A stretch of 43,202 nt of DNA. It comes from Crocinitomicaceae bacterium. GTDB lineage: Bacteria > Bacteroidota > Bacteroidia > Flavobacteriales_D > Sanyastnellaceae. The notes beneath the pieces were generated by a model that saw nothing but the letters and a program-made list of their open reading frames with translations, was not told where the DNA came from and ran no database searches. Positions 8,935-16,456 of this stretch are shown one piece after another. The stretch spans positions 101,566-144,767 of the forward strand of contig NZRP01000049.1 of NCBI GenBank assembly GCA_002693775.1, given 5' to 3'. How positions within the stretch are numbered: position 1 is the first letter of the stretch; each line of letters opens with the position of its first letter. The position numbers and the translations under genes were made by a program.

Positions 8935-9873
8935 ATGTCTAGGACCAACCTAGTAGCAAGTAAGAGGACTCAATGGCTTAAACAGAAAGCTAAAGATCTA
9001 GGATTTGTAAGCGTTGGTATAAGTAAGGCTGATGAGCTCAAAGAGGAGGCTCCTAGGCTGGAGAGATGGCTAAAGGAAGGGATGCATGGGGAGATGAAGT
9101 ATATGGAAGGGCACTTTGATAAAAGGTTAGACCCAAGGAAGCTCGTGCCAGGGACTAAGAGTGTAGTTAGTCTTCTGTTTAATTACCACAATCCTGATGC
9201 AAATACAAGGGAGGGAGAATTTAAAATTTCGCAATATGCCATAGGGACTGATTATCACTTCGTATTGAAGCGGAAGTTGAAGGATCTTTTGAAAATGATG
9301 AAGGATGAATGGGGAGATGTTGATGGAAGGGTTTTTGTGGATTCAGCTCCGGTATTGGAAAGGGTTTGGGCTGCTAAATCTGGGTTAGGGTGGATTGGAA
9401 AGAACAGCTTGCTTCTTTCAAAAAAAAGAGGGAGTTATTTCTTTACAGCAGAGATGATGCTCGACGTGGAATTTGAATACGACATACCTGTTGCGGATCA
9501 TTGTGGTAATTGCACGAGCTGTATAGATGCTTGTCCAACAGGAGCTATTATTAGACCTTACGAGGTAGACGGATCGAAGTGTATAAGCTACTTCACAATT
9601 GAATTAAAGGGGGCCATTCCTGAGCCTATGGCTGGCAAATTTGACGATTGGATATTTGGGTGTGACGTATGTCAAGAGGTTTGTCCTTGGAATAGGCATT
9701 CTGATAAAACTACAGAACCAGATTTTGCACCAGCAGACGGATTACTCGAGATGAGTAAAAGTGACTGGATAGATTTAACAGAGGAAGTGTTTAGAGATTA
9801 CTTCAAGAGTAGCCCTGTTATGAGAACAGGGTTTGAAGGGCTAACCAGGAATATAAAATTCACAGGAAAGTAG
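8935..9873 (+). CDS. queG: Epoxyqueuosine reductase QueG
   Basis: A 312-residue cobalamin- and iron-sulfur-dependent enzyme that reduces epoxyqueuosine to queuosine in tRNA, the last step of queuosine synthesis. Visible motifs are VDSAPVLER with the proposed catalytic Asp, the [12 protein letters not shown] segment, and two ferredoxin-type cysteine groups, [16 protein letters not shown] and [12 protein letters not shown], for two [4Fe-4S] clusters. Length and motif order are normal. It lies 3 bp downstream of ruvB. No plus-strand terminator is visible after it; the hairpin immediately downstream has its T-tract on the other strand. Confidence 0.97.
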   Translation: MSRTNLVASKRTQWLKQKAKDLGFVSVGISKADELKEEAPRLERWLKEGMHGEMKYMEGHFDKRLDPRKLVPGTKSVVSLLFNYHNPDANTREGEFKISQYAIGTDYHFVLKRKLKDLLKMMKDEWGDVDGRVFVDSAPVLERVWAAKSGLGWIGKNSLLLSKKRGSYFFTAEMMLDVEFEYDIPVADHCGNCTSCIDACPTGAIIRPYEVDGSKCISYFTIELKGAIPEPMAGKFDDWIFGCDVCQEVCPWNRHSDKTTEPDFAPADGLLEMSKSDWIDLTEEVFRDYFKSSPVMRTGFEGLTRNIKFTGK

Positions 9874-9878
9874 GACGG

Positions 9879-9908
9879 AAAAAAAGCCCTTGCGATTAAG
9901 CTAGGGCT
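9879..9908 (-). terminator. Rho-independent terminator for the small minus-strand gene
   Basis: The arms AGCCCT (9885-9890) and AGGGCT (9903-9908) form a 6 bp stem. Read on the minus strand, it runs into a seven-T tract (complement of 9879-9885). The stop codon of the 64-codon gene (9896-9898) lies in the loop. The direction of the T-tract shows it serves the minus strand, not queG. Confidence 0.7.
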
Positions 9909-10090
9909 GGGTTAGAAAATGTGGTGAGGATTAAATCACCATATAGATCACCGTACTTTTTCAAGCACCATTTTTTTAAACTCTCTCTTTCTGCCACTTT
10001 CAACCATTTAAGGCTTTTCTTAAGCTCCTTTTGAAATAGGACCTTATCGAAACTGACTTTTGCGAGCACTTTCTTACAGAATTCTAACAT
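9896..10090 (-). CDS. Small conserved-type cytosolic protein, function unknown (64 aa)
   Basis: A 64-residue basic protein with no signal peptide or membrane segment, beginning MLEFCKKVLAKVSFDKVLF. Its look (FCKKVLxKVSFDKxLFxKELKKxLKWL, later WCLKKYGD) resembles short uncharacterised proteins that I recall from many Bacteroidota; that is memory, not a search. Evidence that it is a real gene: its own intrinsic terminator on the correct strand, a -7-like box 17 nt upstream of the ATG, and placement in an otherwise empty gap between queG and the DUF3299 gene. It is predicted to be all-helical, with amphipathic Lys/Leu helices. Function is not known. Confidence 0.7.
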   Translation of the reverse strand: MLEFCKKVLAKVSFDKVLFQKELKKSLKWLKVAERESLKKWCLKKYGDLYGDLILTTFSNPALA

Positions 10091-10107
10091 AGTGTAATTG
10101 TAATTGT

Positions 10108-10115
10108 CAAGTTTA
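10108..10115 (-). promoter_or_regulatory. Possible -7 box of the 64-codon gene
   Basis: On the minus strand TAAACTTG differs in one position from TAnnTTTG and lies 17 nt before the ATG at 10090. No clear -33 element is seen. The rest of 10091-10194, about 100 bp, holds nothing else I can name. Confidence 0.35.
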
Positions 10116-10194
10116 CAACGTACAATATCGTGCCATAGTGTTTATAAGAATGTTAAATTCCACTTAATTTATTAACGTATGGAAAAACTCTTGT

Positions 10195-10785
10195 TTATGG
10201 GGTGTACTCGTGAGCCTCCTTGATGATGTAATTCATTTGGTATATATCATCAGCATTCAATTTAAGAGTACCTGCAAAAGTGAGCCTTTCATCAGTGACA
10301 TATTCCCTTGGTGCTCCATTTGGAAATTGAAGATCAACTACAGTCTCAGGCCCGGCACCACCACAAAAAAAGCAGTTAGCAAATGGGAATCGACTTAACA
10401 CGTAAAAGTCCTCATCGATATCTACTGGGATAACGTAGCCAGTTATGTAGAAATCATTTCCTTCAGCATTCTGGACATCTTTTCCAAAGGTGGGCTTCCA
10501 GTAATAAGCTTGTAACTCATCGAGAAAAACATCTCTGAAATCAACGTCGCTTAAAAGCTGCCATGTCAGCTCAGAATATTCCTTATCAGGAATAAACTCT
10601 GCAATAATGTCAGGTTTGCTTGCAAATTGTTCTTCTTGCTTAGCAATAGAAACTTGATGAATCTTTTCCTCTATAGCTTTTGCCTCTGGAGTTGGATGAC
10701 ACATGCTACTCCAATCTAGTGATGTTAGAAATACAAGCCCCATAAGACCTGCAATCCAACTTGATGTAGCAACATTAATTTTCAT
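10195..10785 (-). CDS. DUF3299-type exported protein linked to an ABC transporter
   Basis: A 196-residue protein with a hydrophobic N-terminal signal segment (about residues 8-24). The second half has the DUF3299 plan: ITGYVIPVD, then VLSRFPFANCFFCGGAGPETVV, then LTFAGTLKLN near the C-terminus. A CxxC pair (CFFC) sits where other members carry a short conserved Cys-containing segment. It is the last gene of a three-gene minus-strand operon, overlapping the permease stop by 1 bp (TAATG). From memory, the same trio (LolD-like ATPase, FtsX-like permease, DUF3299 protein) occurs in Pseudomonas aeruginosa PA4063-PA4066, which is zinc-regulated. A role in metal handling here is therefore possible but inferred. 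Probably periplasmic or membrane-anchored. Confidence 0.75.
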   Translation of the reverse strand: MKINVATSSWIAGLMGLVFLTSLDWSSMCHPTPEAKAIEEKIHQVSIAKQEEQFASKPDIIAEFIPDKEYSELTWQLLSDVDFRDVFLDELQAYYWKPTFGKDVQNAEGNDFYITGYVIPVDIDEDFYVLSRFPFANCFFCGGAGPETVVDLQFPNGAPREYVTDERLTFAGTLKLNADDIYQMNYIIKEAHEYTP

Positions 10786-12095
10786 TAGTCTTCAGATAGG
10801 GTTCTTGATATATCTCTGTTCAGTGTTCCCCATGCTGGGATGACAGAAGCAGTGATGCCTACAAAAATCGCACAAAAAACGATTAATACCTCAGGTGAAT
10901 AATATTCAATATTTACAAATTGACGTAATTCATTTATTTTATCACAAATACCACATAGAAATTTAAATTTGAGACATATATAATTCAAGGTCTCTGAGAT
11001 GTCCCACATAACAAGGCTCATGTGGTCTATGCTGTATTTGAATTTGTCCTGCATTGCGCGTGACAGAATTAGAAGACAGATGCGAGAAAACACAAGCCCT
11101 GTAATTGCGCCCATTGTGCTAAGAAGTCCACCTTCTAAAATTATCAGTTTGTAAAGTGAGCCACTTGAGCCACCCATGGTTCTCATCAGTGCTAATTCAT
11201 ATTTTCGAGTTTGCATACTTTCAAATACTGAGATGAAAATGCTGGCAAAACTGAGAATCACAATTAGAAATGCGATAGCATTTATTGCATTTATACCAAC
11301 ACTGAATCTGTCGTTTAGACGATTGATTTCAATGGCCGGGAGAGCAACCTGCATATTGGTCTCTCTTAAGATATTTGGTAATGTTAGTACAGCAAGATTA
11401 TTTCGCTTTTTTAAAAGCATTGCAGTGATCTCGCGATTTTTATCTGGGTCATCACCATAATCCCCATGAATAGCCCAAATACTTTCTACTCTAGTCAGTA
11501 TCAATTGATCAATAACAGATGAGGATGCTTTGAAAATTCCTACAACTACAAACTCTGCGTTTTTATGAATTGCTAGTGTGTCATCAATAGCATCTTGCTT
11601 ATCTAAGAGTCCGTGAGAACTGAAGAATGTGTCCCCCAACTTGAGCCCTAAATCACTAGCCACCTCTTTACCTATTGTTACCTCATATGTATCTTCCCAA
11701 AGTCTTCCCTCCTCTATATCTACTTCATAGTGTTCAGGGTAACTATGCTCTGTTCCGACAATTCGATAGCTCATATAACTGTCGCCATACGCTAATGGAA
11801 TACCTGATTCGATATGAGGGTTTTTTAAAATTTCATTAGCTGCATCAAGGCTGATATTGCCCAGGGGTGCATCGATATGATAAACATTTGCAAGGATTGA
11901 TTGTAGCCCTGACCCCTTTGCCCCTAATACCAAATCGATATCTTTCAAATTCCTATCAAACTGATCCTGAATTTGTTTTTCAGTTAAGATCATCAAGCTC
12001 GACATACCTATACCAAATGCCAGTAGAATAATGCTTAATGTGGTTTGGAGTGGTTTAGCACTCAGGTTTTTTCTAGCGATATAAAACAGATTCAT
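10785..12095 (-). CDS. FtsX/MacB-type ABC transporter permease
   Basis: A 436-residue permease with one N-terminal transmembrane helix (about residues 17-36), a large periplasmic domain (about 40-265), and three C-terminal helices (about 270-292, 316-346 and 402-421). This is the FtsX plan. Family-typical stretches are DIDLVLGAKGSGLQSILANV, VVVGIFKASSSVIDQLIL and RVESIWAIHG. They match the subgroup encoded with DUF3299 proteins. Residues about 361-395 (MWDISETLNYICL... to NELRQF) look like an insertion between helices 3 and 4, encoded by notably AT-rich DNA. The gene overlaps the ATPase stop by 4 bp and shares one base with the DUF3299 start. Substrate unknown. Confidence 0.85.
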   Translation of the reverse strand: MNLFYIARKNLSAKPLQTTLSIILLAFGIGMSSLMILTEKQIQDQFDRNLKDIDLVLGAKGSGLQSILANVYHIDAPLGNISLDAANEILKNPHIESGIPLAYGDSYMSYRIVGTEHSYPEHYEVDIEEGRLWEDTYEVTIGKEVASDLGLKLGDTFFSSHGLLDKQDAIDDTLAIHKNAEFVVVGIFKASSSVIDQLILTRVESIWAIHGDYGDDPDKNREITAMLLKKRNNLAVLTLPNILRETNMQVALPAIEINRLNDRFSVGINAINAIAFLIVILSFASIFISVFESMQTRKYELALMRTMGGSSGSLYKLIILEGGLLSTMGAITGLVFSRICLLILSRAMQDKFKYSIDHMSLVMWDISETLNYICLKFKFLCGICDKINELRQFVNIEYYSPEVLIVFCAIFVGITASVIPAWGTLNRDISRTLSED

Positions 12096-12748
12096 CTCGC
12101 TATACTTTTTAATTCAACCCTATCGCTATATCTGGATTTTAGTCGCTGGTCGTGCGTCACAATGATTAAGCTCGCTCCAACTAGTTGTGCTTCTTCTTCT
12201 AATAGAGACATAACAGCTTCAGTGCTTTTATCGTCTAAAGCAGATGTAGGCTCATCGGCAAAAATCACCTTAGGCTTATGTATGATGGCCCTAGCTATTG
12301 ATGCCCTCTGTTGCTCGCCCATACTTAAATCTCTCGGCAATGAATTAGCTTTATGGTCAAGTCTTAATCTTACCAAAAGTTCATCACTTCTTACATTTAA
12401 CTCACCAGAAGTAATGGCTGATTTAGTTAGCATTGAAGGCAAATAAAGGTTCTCCTTAATTGTAAGACTTTGTACAAAGTGAGCTTTTTGGAAAATCACA
12501 CCAATATTTTTACCCCTGAAATGATCAAGATTCTTGGTTCCAAGAGACTGAAGATTAACACCATTAATCTCAACCTTACCAGTCCTTGCGTTTAGAAGCC
12601 CACACATCAGGTGAAGCATGGTTGTTTTGCCTGAACCAGAGTCGCCTAAGATTAAAAATCGACCACCATTAGGGCAGTTGAAATCAGGAAACACGAGCTC
12701 TTGCTCTGAGTTATGGTATTTAAATGTTAAATCGCAGCTTGCAATCAT
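12092..12748 (-). CDS. LolD/MacB-like ABC transporter ATPase
   Basis: A 218-residue ATP-binding subunit with Walker A GDSGSGKTT, the Q-loop in IGVIFQKAHFV, signature LSMGEQQR, Walker B VIFADEPTSALD and switch histidine in IVTHD. Length and motifs place it with the LolD/MacB/FtsE group that works with FtsX-type permeases and does mechanical work rather than ordinary import. It overlaps the permease start by 4 bp (ATGA), so the pair is translationally coupled. A -7-like box TACCTTCG ends 4 nt before its ATG. It is transcribed divergently from the DUF4258/TonB receptor operon across only 33 bp. Confidence 0.92.
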   Translation of the reverse strand: MIASCDLTFKYHNSEQELVFPDFNCPNGGRFLILGDSGSGKTTMLHLMCGLLNARTGKVEINGVNLQSLGTKNLDHFRGKNIGVIFQKAHFVQSLTIKENLYLPSMLTKSAITSGELNVRSDELLVRLRLDHKANSLPRDLSMGEQQRASIARAIIHKPKVIFADEPTSALDDKSTEAVMSLLEEEAQLVGASLIIVTHDQRLKSRYSDRVELKSIAR

Positions 12749-12752
12749 GTCT

Positions 12753-12760
12753 CGAAGGTA
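12753..12760 (-). promoter_or_regulatory. Putative -7 box of the ABC operon, 4 nt before the ATG
   Basis: On the minus strand TACCTTCG (one mismatch to TAnnTTTG) is followed by AGAC and then the ATPase ATG at 12748. If transcription starts a few nt downstream of the box as usual, the mRNA would be leaderless. No convincing -33 element seen. Confidence 0.55.
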
Positions 12761-12769
12761 AGGAGGGGT

Positions 12770-12777
12770 TAGCTTTG
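12770..12777 (+). promoter_or_regulatory. Putative -7 box of the DUF4258-TonB receptor operon, 4 nt before the ATG
   Basis: TAGCTTTG matches TAnnTTTG fully and is followed by AAGA and the ATG at 12782. It lies 9 bp from the opposing box of the ABC operon, so the two promoters must compete or share a regulator. The AAGGAGGGG just upstream of the box looks like a ribosome site but would lie upstream of the expected transcript start. Confidence 0.6.
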
Positions 12778-12781
12778 AAGA

Positions 12782-13159
12782 ATGAAATTTAGGAATCGAC
12801 TTTCAAAGTACTTACTTGGAGTATTAATTGGATTAGGATTAGCATATTTTATATCGGGTGATAAAAGCTGGAGCTGGTTGCCCAAAAATGTAATCAGAGC
12901 TGAGATTAATAAAAAGGGAGTTGTAATGACTAAAGACATTGCTTGTAAACTGCAATGCAACGAAATCGATTACAAAAATGTCAAGGAAGTGATTGCTACA
13001 GGTTATTTAAATATGCCAAAGAGTGGCCGCCAGGAAAATCCCCGGTGGTATAGATTTGAATCAGAAGGTGAAATTCAGTCTATGAAAGTGGTTCTAACTG
13101 ATTCAACCTCGACTATAACAGAAGTCAATTTAGTAAACACTAAAGATTGTGACTGCTAA
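12782..13159 (+). CDS. DUF4258-like protein with N-terminal membrane segment
   Basis: A 125-residue protein with a single N-terminal hydrophobic helix (about residues 8-24), which is a signal or anchor. The rest resembles the Bacteroidota DUF4258 domain: a Cys pair in CKLQC, the segment EIDYKNVKEVIATGYLN, a Pro/Arg/Tyr stretch, a beta-rich region VVLTDSTSTITEVNLV and a terminal CDC. Function is unknown; the clustered cysteines could bind a metal or form a disulfide. It opens the operon with the TonB receptor (1 bp overlap, TAATG) and is divergent from the ABC module. Confidence 0.75.
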   Translation: MKFRNRLSKYLLGVLIGLGLAYFISGDKSWSWLPKNVIRAEINKKGVVMTKDIACKLQCNEIDYKNVKEVIATGYLNMPKSGRQENPRWYRFESEGEIQSMKVVLTDSTSTITEVNLVNTKDCDC

Positions 13160-15510
13160 TGTTTAGAATCCTCTCCGCGCTAATAATTCTAATTGTCTCT
13201 AGCTCAGCTATAGCACAAAACACTTTTACTCTGTCTGGTCACATTCAGGATTCACACTCTGGTGAGCAGTTGATTGGTGGAACAGTCTACTGTGAAGACA
13301 TACAGCAAGGGATAGTGTCAAACATATATGGTTATTATTCATTAACCCTTCCGGAAGGAAATTATACGGTTCAGGTTACTTATATAGGTTACACAACTCA
13401 ACGGATCGAGTTAGAGCTTAATGAAGACATATACAAGGATTTCAATCTTGTACCCGGGACAACACTAAGTGAGGCCGTTGTGACAGGGAATAAAACGGTT
13501 AAGATTGAGGATCAGGTTCAAATGTCTAAGGTTGAGATTCCGATTGATCAGATAAAAAGACTTCCTGCAATTGGCGGAGAAGTAGACCTGCTAAAAGTGC
13601 TTCAACTGATGCCTGGGGTTCAATCAGGAAATGAAGGTTCAAGCGGTTTATATGTTAGAGGCGGATCCCCAGATCAAAATTTAATGCTTCTCGACGGAGT
13701 TCCTCTTTATAATGTTAGCCATTTATTTGGGTTTTTCTCTGTATTTAATGCGGATGCCGTTAGAAATATGACTCTAACCAAGGGCGGATATCCAGCTAGA
13801 TATGGTGGAAGATTGAGTTCCATCTTAGAGATACATATGAAGGATGGTAATATGAAAGAATACCATGTGGATGGAACAGTTTCAATTATTTCCTCCAAGC
13901 TGACGGTTGAAGGTCCACTTATTGAAGACAAGGTTTCATTTATGCTAAGTGGAAGAAGAACATATCTGGATTTACTACTCAATCCATTGATTAGAATGAG
14001 TGCTGGTTCATCTTCTGATATGATTATGCCATCCTACAACTTCTACGATTTCAATGGAAAAATTAATTGGAAGATTAGTGAAAAAGACAGGTTGTTTTTC
14101 AGCGCATTTAATGGCAGGGATAAATTTGGTTTAGAAACTGAATTAAATGAAGAGGATGGTTTTGGCCTTGATGTGGGTTTAAACTGGAGTAATCAAATTG
14201 AAGCTATACGATGGAACCACGTTTGGACTCCAAAGCTTTTTTCAAACGCTACTATAAATCACAGTAAGTACAACTATAACCAACACAATGGTATTACTGT
14301 TCTAAGAGACGCAGACACTATTGTAAATAGCTTAACGAACACTAGTTATATTAATGACTACAGCGCTAAACTAGATTTCGATTACACGCCCAACCCTCGG
14401 CATATGGTAAGGTTTGGCGCTAACTATACTTACCACACTTTCAACCCAGCTGCATCGGCTATCCAAATTGATTTAGGTGAACAGTTTGTTATTGACTCAG
14501 TTTATGGCCCTGACAACATCAATTCTCACGAATCATTTTTGTACGCAGAAGATGAGTTTGAAATTAGAGAAAATCTTAAAGTAAATGCAGGCTTACATCT
14601 ATCGGGTTTATTTGTTCAGGGAGAGAGTTACTTCTCAGCTCAACCGCGACTAGCACTAAACTACAAGTTGCCAGGTGATGTTGCACTAAAGGCATCTTAT
14701 GCTGAGATGACACAGTTTGTTAACCTACTAAATAGTGACGGGATGGGGCTCCAAAGTGATTTATGGGTTCCTTCAACTGCAAATATTACTCCCCAAAACA
14801 GCTGGCAAACAGCTATCGGATTTGCAAAAACCCTTGGCGATTTTGAAGTTAGCATCGAGGGTTATTACAAGTATATGGATGGACTCGTGAGTTATAAGGA
14901 AGGTGCAAGTTTTCTAAATGATCTAGAAGTTGATTGGGAATCTAAGATTACTCAAGGTGTTGGAAATTCTTATGGAAGCGAATTTTTAGTCCAAAAAAAG
15001 TATGGCAAAACCACAGGCTGGATTGGCTATACTTTAAGCTGGTCTAACAGACAATTTGATGATATAAATAGCGGCAACTGGTATCCGTTTACATATGATA
15101 GAAGACATGATTTAAGCGTTGTTCTTAATCACGACTTCAATCATGAATGGAGCGGATCTTTTGTTCAAGTCTATGGTACTGGCAGAGCTCTTACACTGGC
15201 TGATTCTGAGTTCAGCACATATATTCCTGACCCCAATGGAGATGGAGTTCTAGAAACGGTATTCACTGTTCCGTCAGGGAAAAATGAGTATAGAATGAGC
15301 CCATATCATAGAGTCGATCTGTCTCTTGCTAGGGTTAGACCTACGAATGAAGGAGGAGAAAAGCACTTGATTTTTAGTGTGTATAATGTTTACAACAACC
15401 TAAATCCATTCTTTGCGCTTAATACAACTTCAATAAATGGAAATGCTGCAGTTGTTGAATATGGACTATTTCCAGTAATTCCGTCAATTGCTTGGCGCTA
15501 TAAGTTTTAA
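13159..15510 (+). CDS. TonB-dependent outer-membrane receptor with carboxypeptidase-D-like N-domain
   Basis: A 783-residue receptor. A signal peptide (about residues 1-19, ending SAIAQ) is followed by a carboxypeptidase-regulatory-like beta domain (about 23-108, with GYYSLTLPEGNYTVQVTYIGY), a plug (about 110-230, with LLKVLQLMPGVQSG, GLYVRGGSPDQNLMLLDGVPLYN and GGYPARYGGRLSSILEI) and a C-terminal 22-strand-type barrel ending in an aromatic residue (WRYKF). The subgroup is the one paired with DUF4249 lipoproteins, which follows here after 2 bp. The substrate cannot be read from the sequence. Energy probably comes from a TonB protein such as that at 36010. Confidence 0.93.
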   Translation: MFRILSALIILIVSSSAIAQNTFTLSGHIQDSHSGEQLIGGTVYCEDIQQGIVSNIYGYYSLTLPEGNYTVQVTYIGYTTQRIELELNEDIYKDFNLVPGTTLSEAVVTGNKTVKIEDQVQMSKVEIPIDQIKRLPAIGGEVDLLKVLQLMPGVQSGNEGSSGLYVRGGSPDQNLMLLDGVPLYNVSHLFGFFSVFNADAVRNMTLTKGGYPARYGGRLSSILEIHMKDGNMKEYHVDGTVSIISSKLTVEGPLIEDKVSFMLSGRRTYLDLLLNPLIRMSAGSSSDMIMPSYNFYDFNGKINWKISEKDRLFFSAFNGRDKFGLETELNEEDGFGLDVGLNWSNQIEAIRWNHVWTPKLFSNATINHSKYNYNQHNGITVLRDADTIVNSLTNTSYINDYSAKLDFDYTPNPRHMVRFGANYTYHTFNPAASAIQIDLGEQFVIDSVYGPDNINSHESFLYAEDEFEIRENLKVNAGLHLSGLFVQGESYFSAQPRLALNYKLPGDVALKASYAEMTQFVNLLNSDGMGLQSDLWVPSTANITPQNSWQTAIGFAKTLGDFEVSIEGYYKYMDGLVSYKEGASFLNDLEVDWESKITQGVGNSYGSEFLVQKKYGKTTGWIGYTLSWSNRQFDDINSGNWYPFTYDRRHDLSVVLNHDFNHEWSGSFVQVYGTGRALTLADSEFSTYIPDPNGDGVLETVFTVPSGKNEYRMSPYHRVDLSLARVRPTNEGGEKHLIFSVYNVYNNLNPFFALNTTSINGNAAVVEYGLFPVIPSIAWRYKF

Positions 15511-15512
15511 TC

Positions 15513-16430
15513 ATGAATAGAATATTAATCATAGCATTTTCAGTGTCGCTGGTTTTAACTTCTTGCGAAAAGTGGACAGAAGGGATGACTAACGAGATAG
15601 ACATTCCACCAATTGATCCTTCAATAGCTGCAACATTGATAGTAGCAGAGCAGGATGAAGAGATAATAGTAGAAGTTTCGACAAACGTTAATCTTAACGA
15701 CTCGATTCAATACATAAGTGATGCAGTTATTCAGTTGACTGACGAATCTGGAAACGTAATCCATTCTCTTTCTTCTGAGCACTTTGAAGAAAATAGATAT
15801 CACATTCATTTAGATGAAGAGTTTGGCATACCAGAAGGAGAAATAACTCTAAGCATTGATGCCCCAGAATTAGAATCAGTTAATTCAACTGCGACTATGC
15901 CTGTTACGCCAAATGTAGAGCTAGAATTTTCACTCGCGTCAGATACCATGCAGCTTTGGGATGAGGTCATTTTAGACAGATACACTATCAATCTGCAAAA
16001 TGACATCAATAGACAAGAGAACTACATGATTTACATAGAGCAGAAGTACTATGATGACTGGAAGGAAGAGTGGACTGATTGGGAGCGTTCTTGGTTATTT
16101 GAAACTGCCGCAGTTGATCCAAGACAAGAGTTCTTATATGCCTTTGGATCTGTCGCTTTAGTCTCTGATGAAACTGTGTCAACGGACCCACAAGGATTGA
16201 ATAACATTCAATTATTAGCTTTTAGTGACCCTGAGCAGGAAGATGTTGAAAGAAGAGTAATAGTAGAATCTGTTAGCGTAGGACTGAAGAAATTCTATCA
16301 AAGCCTAGATGAGTATGAAATGTGGAGTATAGACGATTTATTTGCTGAGCCAAATCTTATCTACTCAAATGTAAGTTCAGGTTTTGGCTGCTTTGGGATG
16401 TATAGCTCAGCAACTATTGAGATCAAATAA
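15513..16430 (+). CDS. DUF4249 outer-membrane lipoprotein, receptor partner
   Basis: A 305-residue lipoprotein. The signal peptide ends in VLTSC (lipobox, Cys near residue 15). The DUF4249 features follow: an N-terminal beta-sandwich with VNLNDSIQYISDAVIQLTDESGN and LHxDEEFGIPEGEITLSI, and a C-terminal FGCFGMYSSATIEI close to the end, the usual ending of the family. DUF4249 genes regularly follow TonB receptors of the type encoded just upstream (2 bp gap), so this is probably a surface-exposed or periplasmic partner of that receptor. The ligand is unknown. A 26 bp gap with no clear terminator separates it from the convergent proline dehydrogenase gene. Confidence 0.88.
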   Translation: MNRILIIAFSVSLVLTSCEKWTEGMTNEIDIPPIDPSIAATLIVAEQDEEIIVEVSTNVNLNDSIQYISDAVIQLTDESGNVIHSLSSEHFEENRYHIHLDEEFGIPEGEITLSIDAPELESVNSTATMPVTPNVELEFSLASDTMQLWDEVILDRYTINLQNDINRQENYMIYIEQKYYDDWKEEWTDWERSWLFETAAVDPRQEFLYAFGSVALVSDETVSTDPQGLNNIQLLAFSDPEQEDVERRVIVESVSVGLKKFYQSLDEYEMWSIDDLFAEPNLIYSNVSSGFGCFGMYSSATIEIK

Positions 16431-16456
16431 ACTTATATTAATTGAAACTGATAATT

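Noticed and set aside
11176-12446. Plus-strand open frames of 94 and 133 codons opposite the ABC genes
   Set aside because: The opposite strand encodes a complete permease and ATPase with all motifs; the plus frames have no recognisable features.
12761-12769. AAGGAGGGG as a Shine-Dalgarno site for the DUF4258 gene
   Set aside because: It lies upstream of the -7 box, so it would not be in the transcript if that promoter is used; Bacteroidota rarely rely on such sites.
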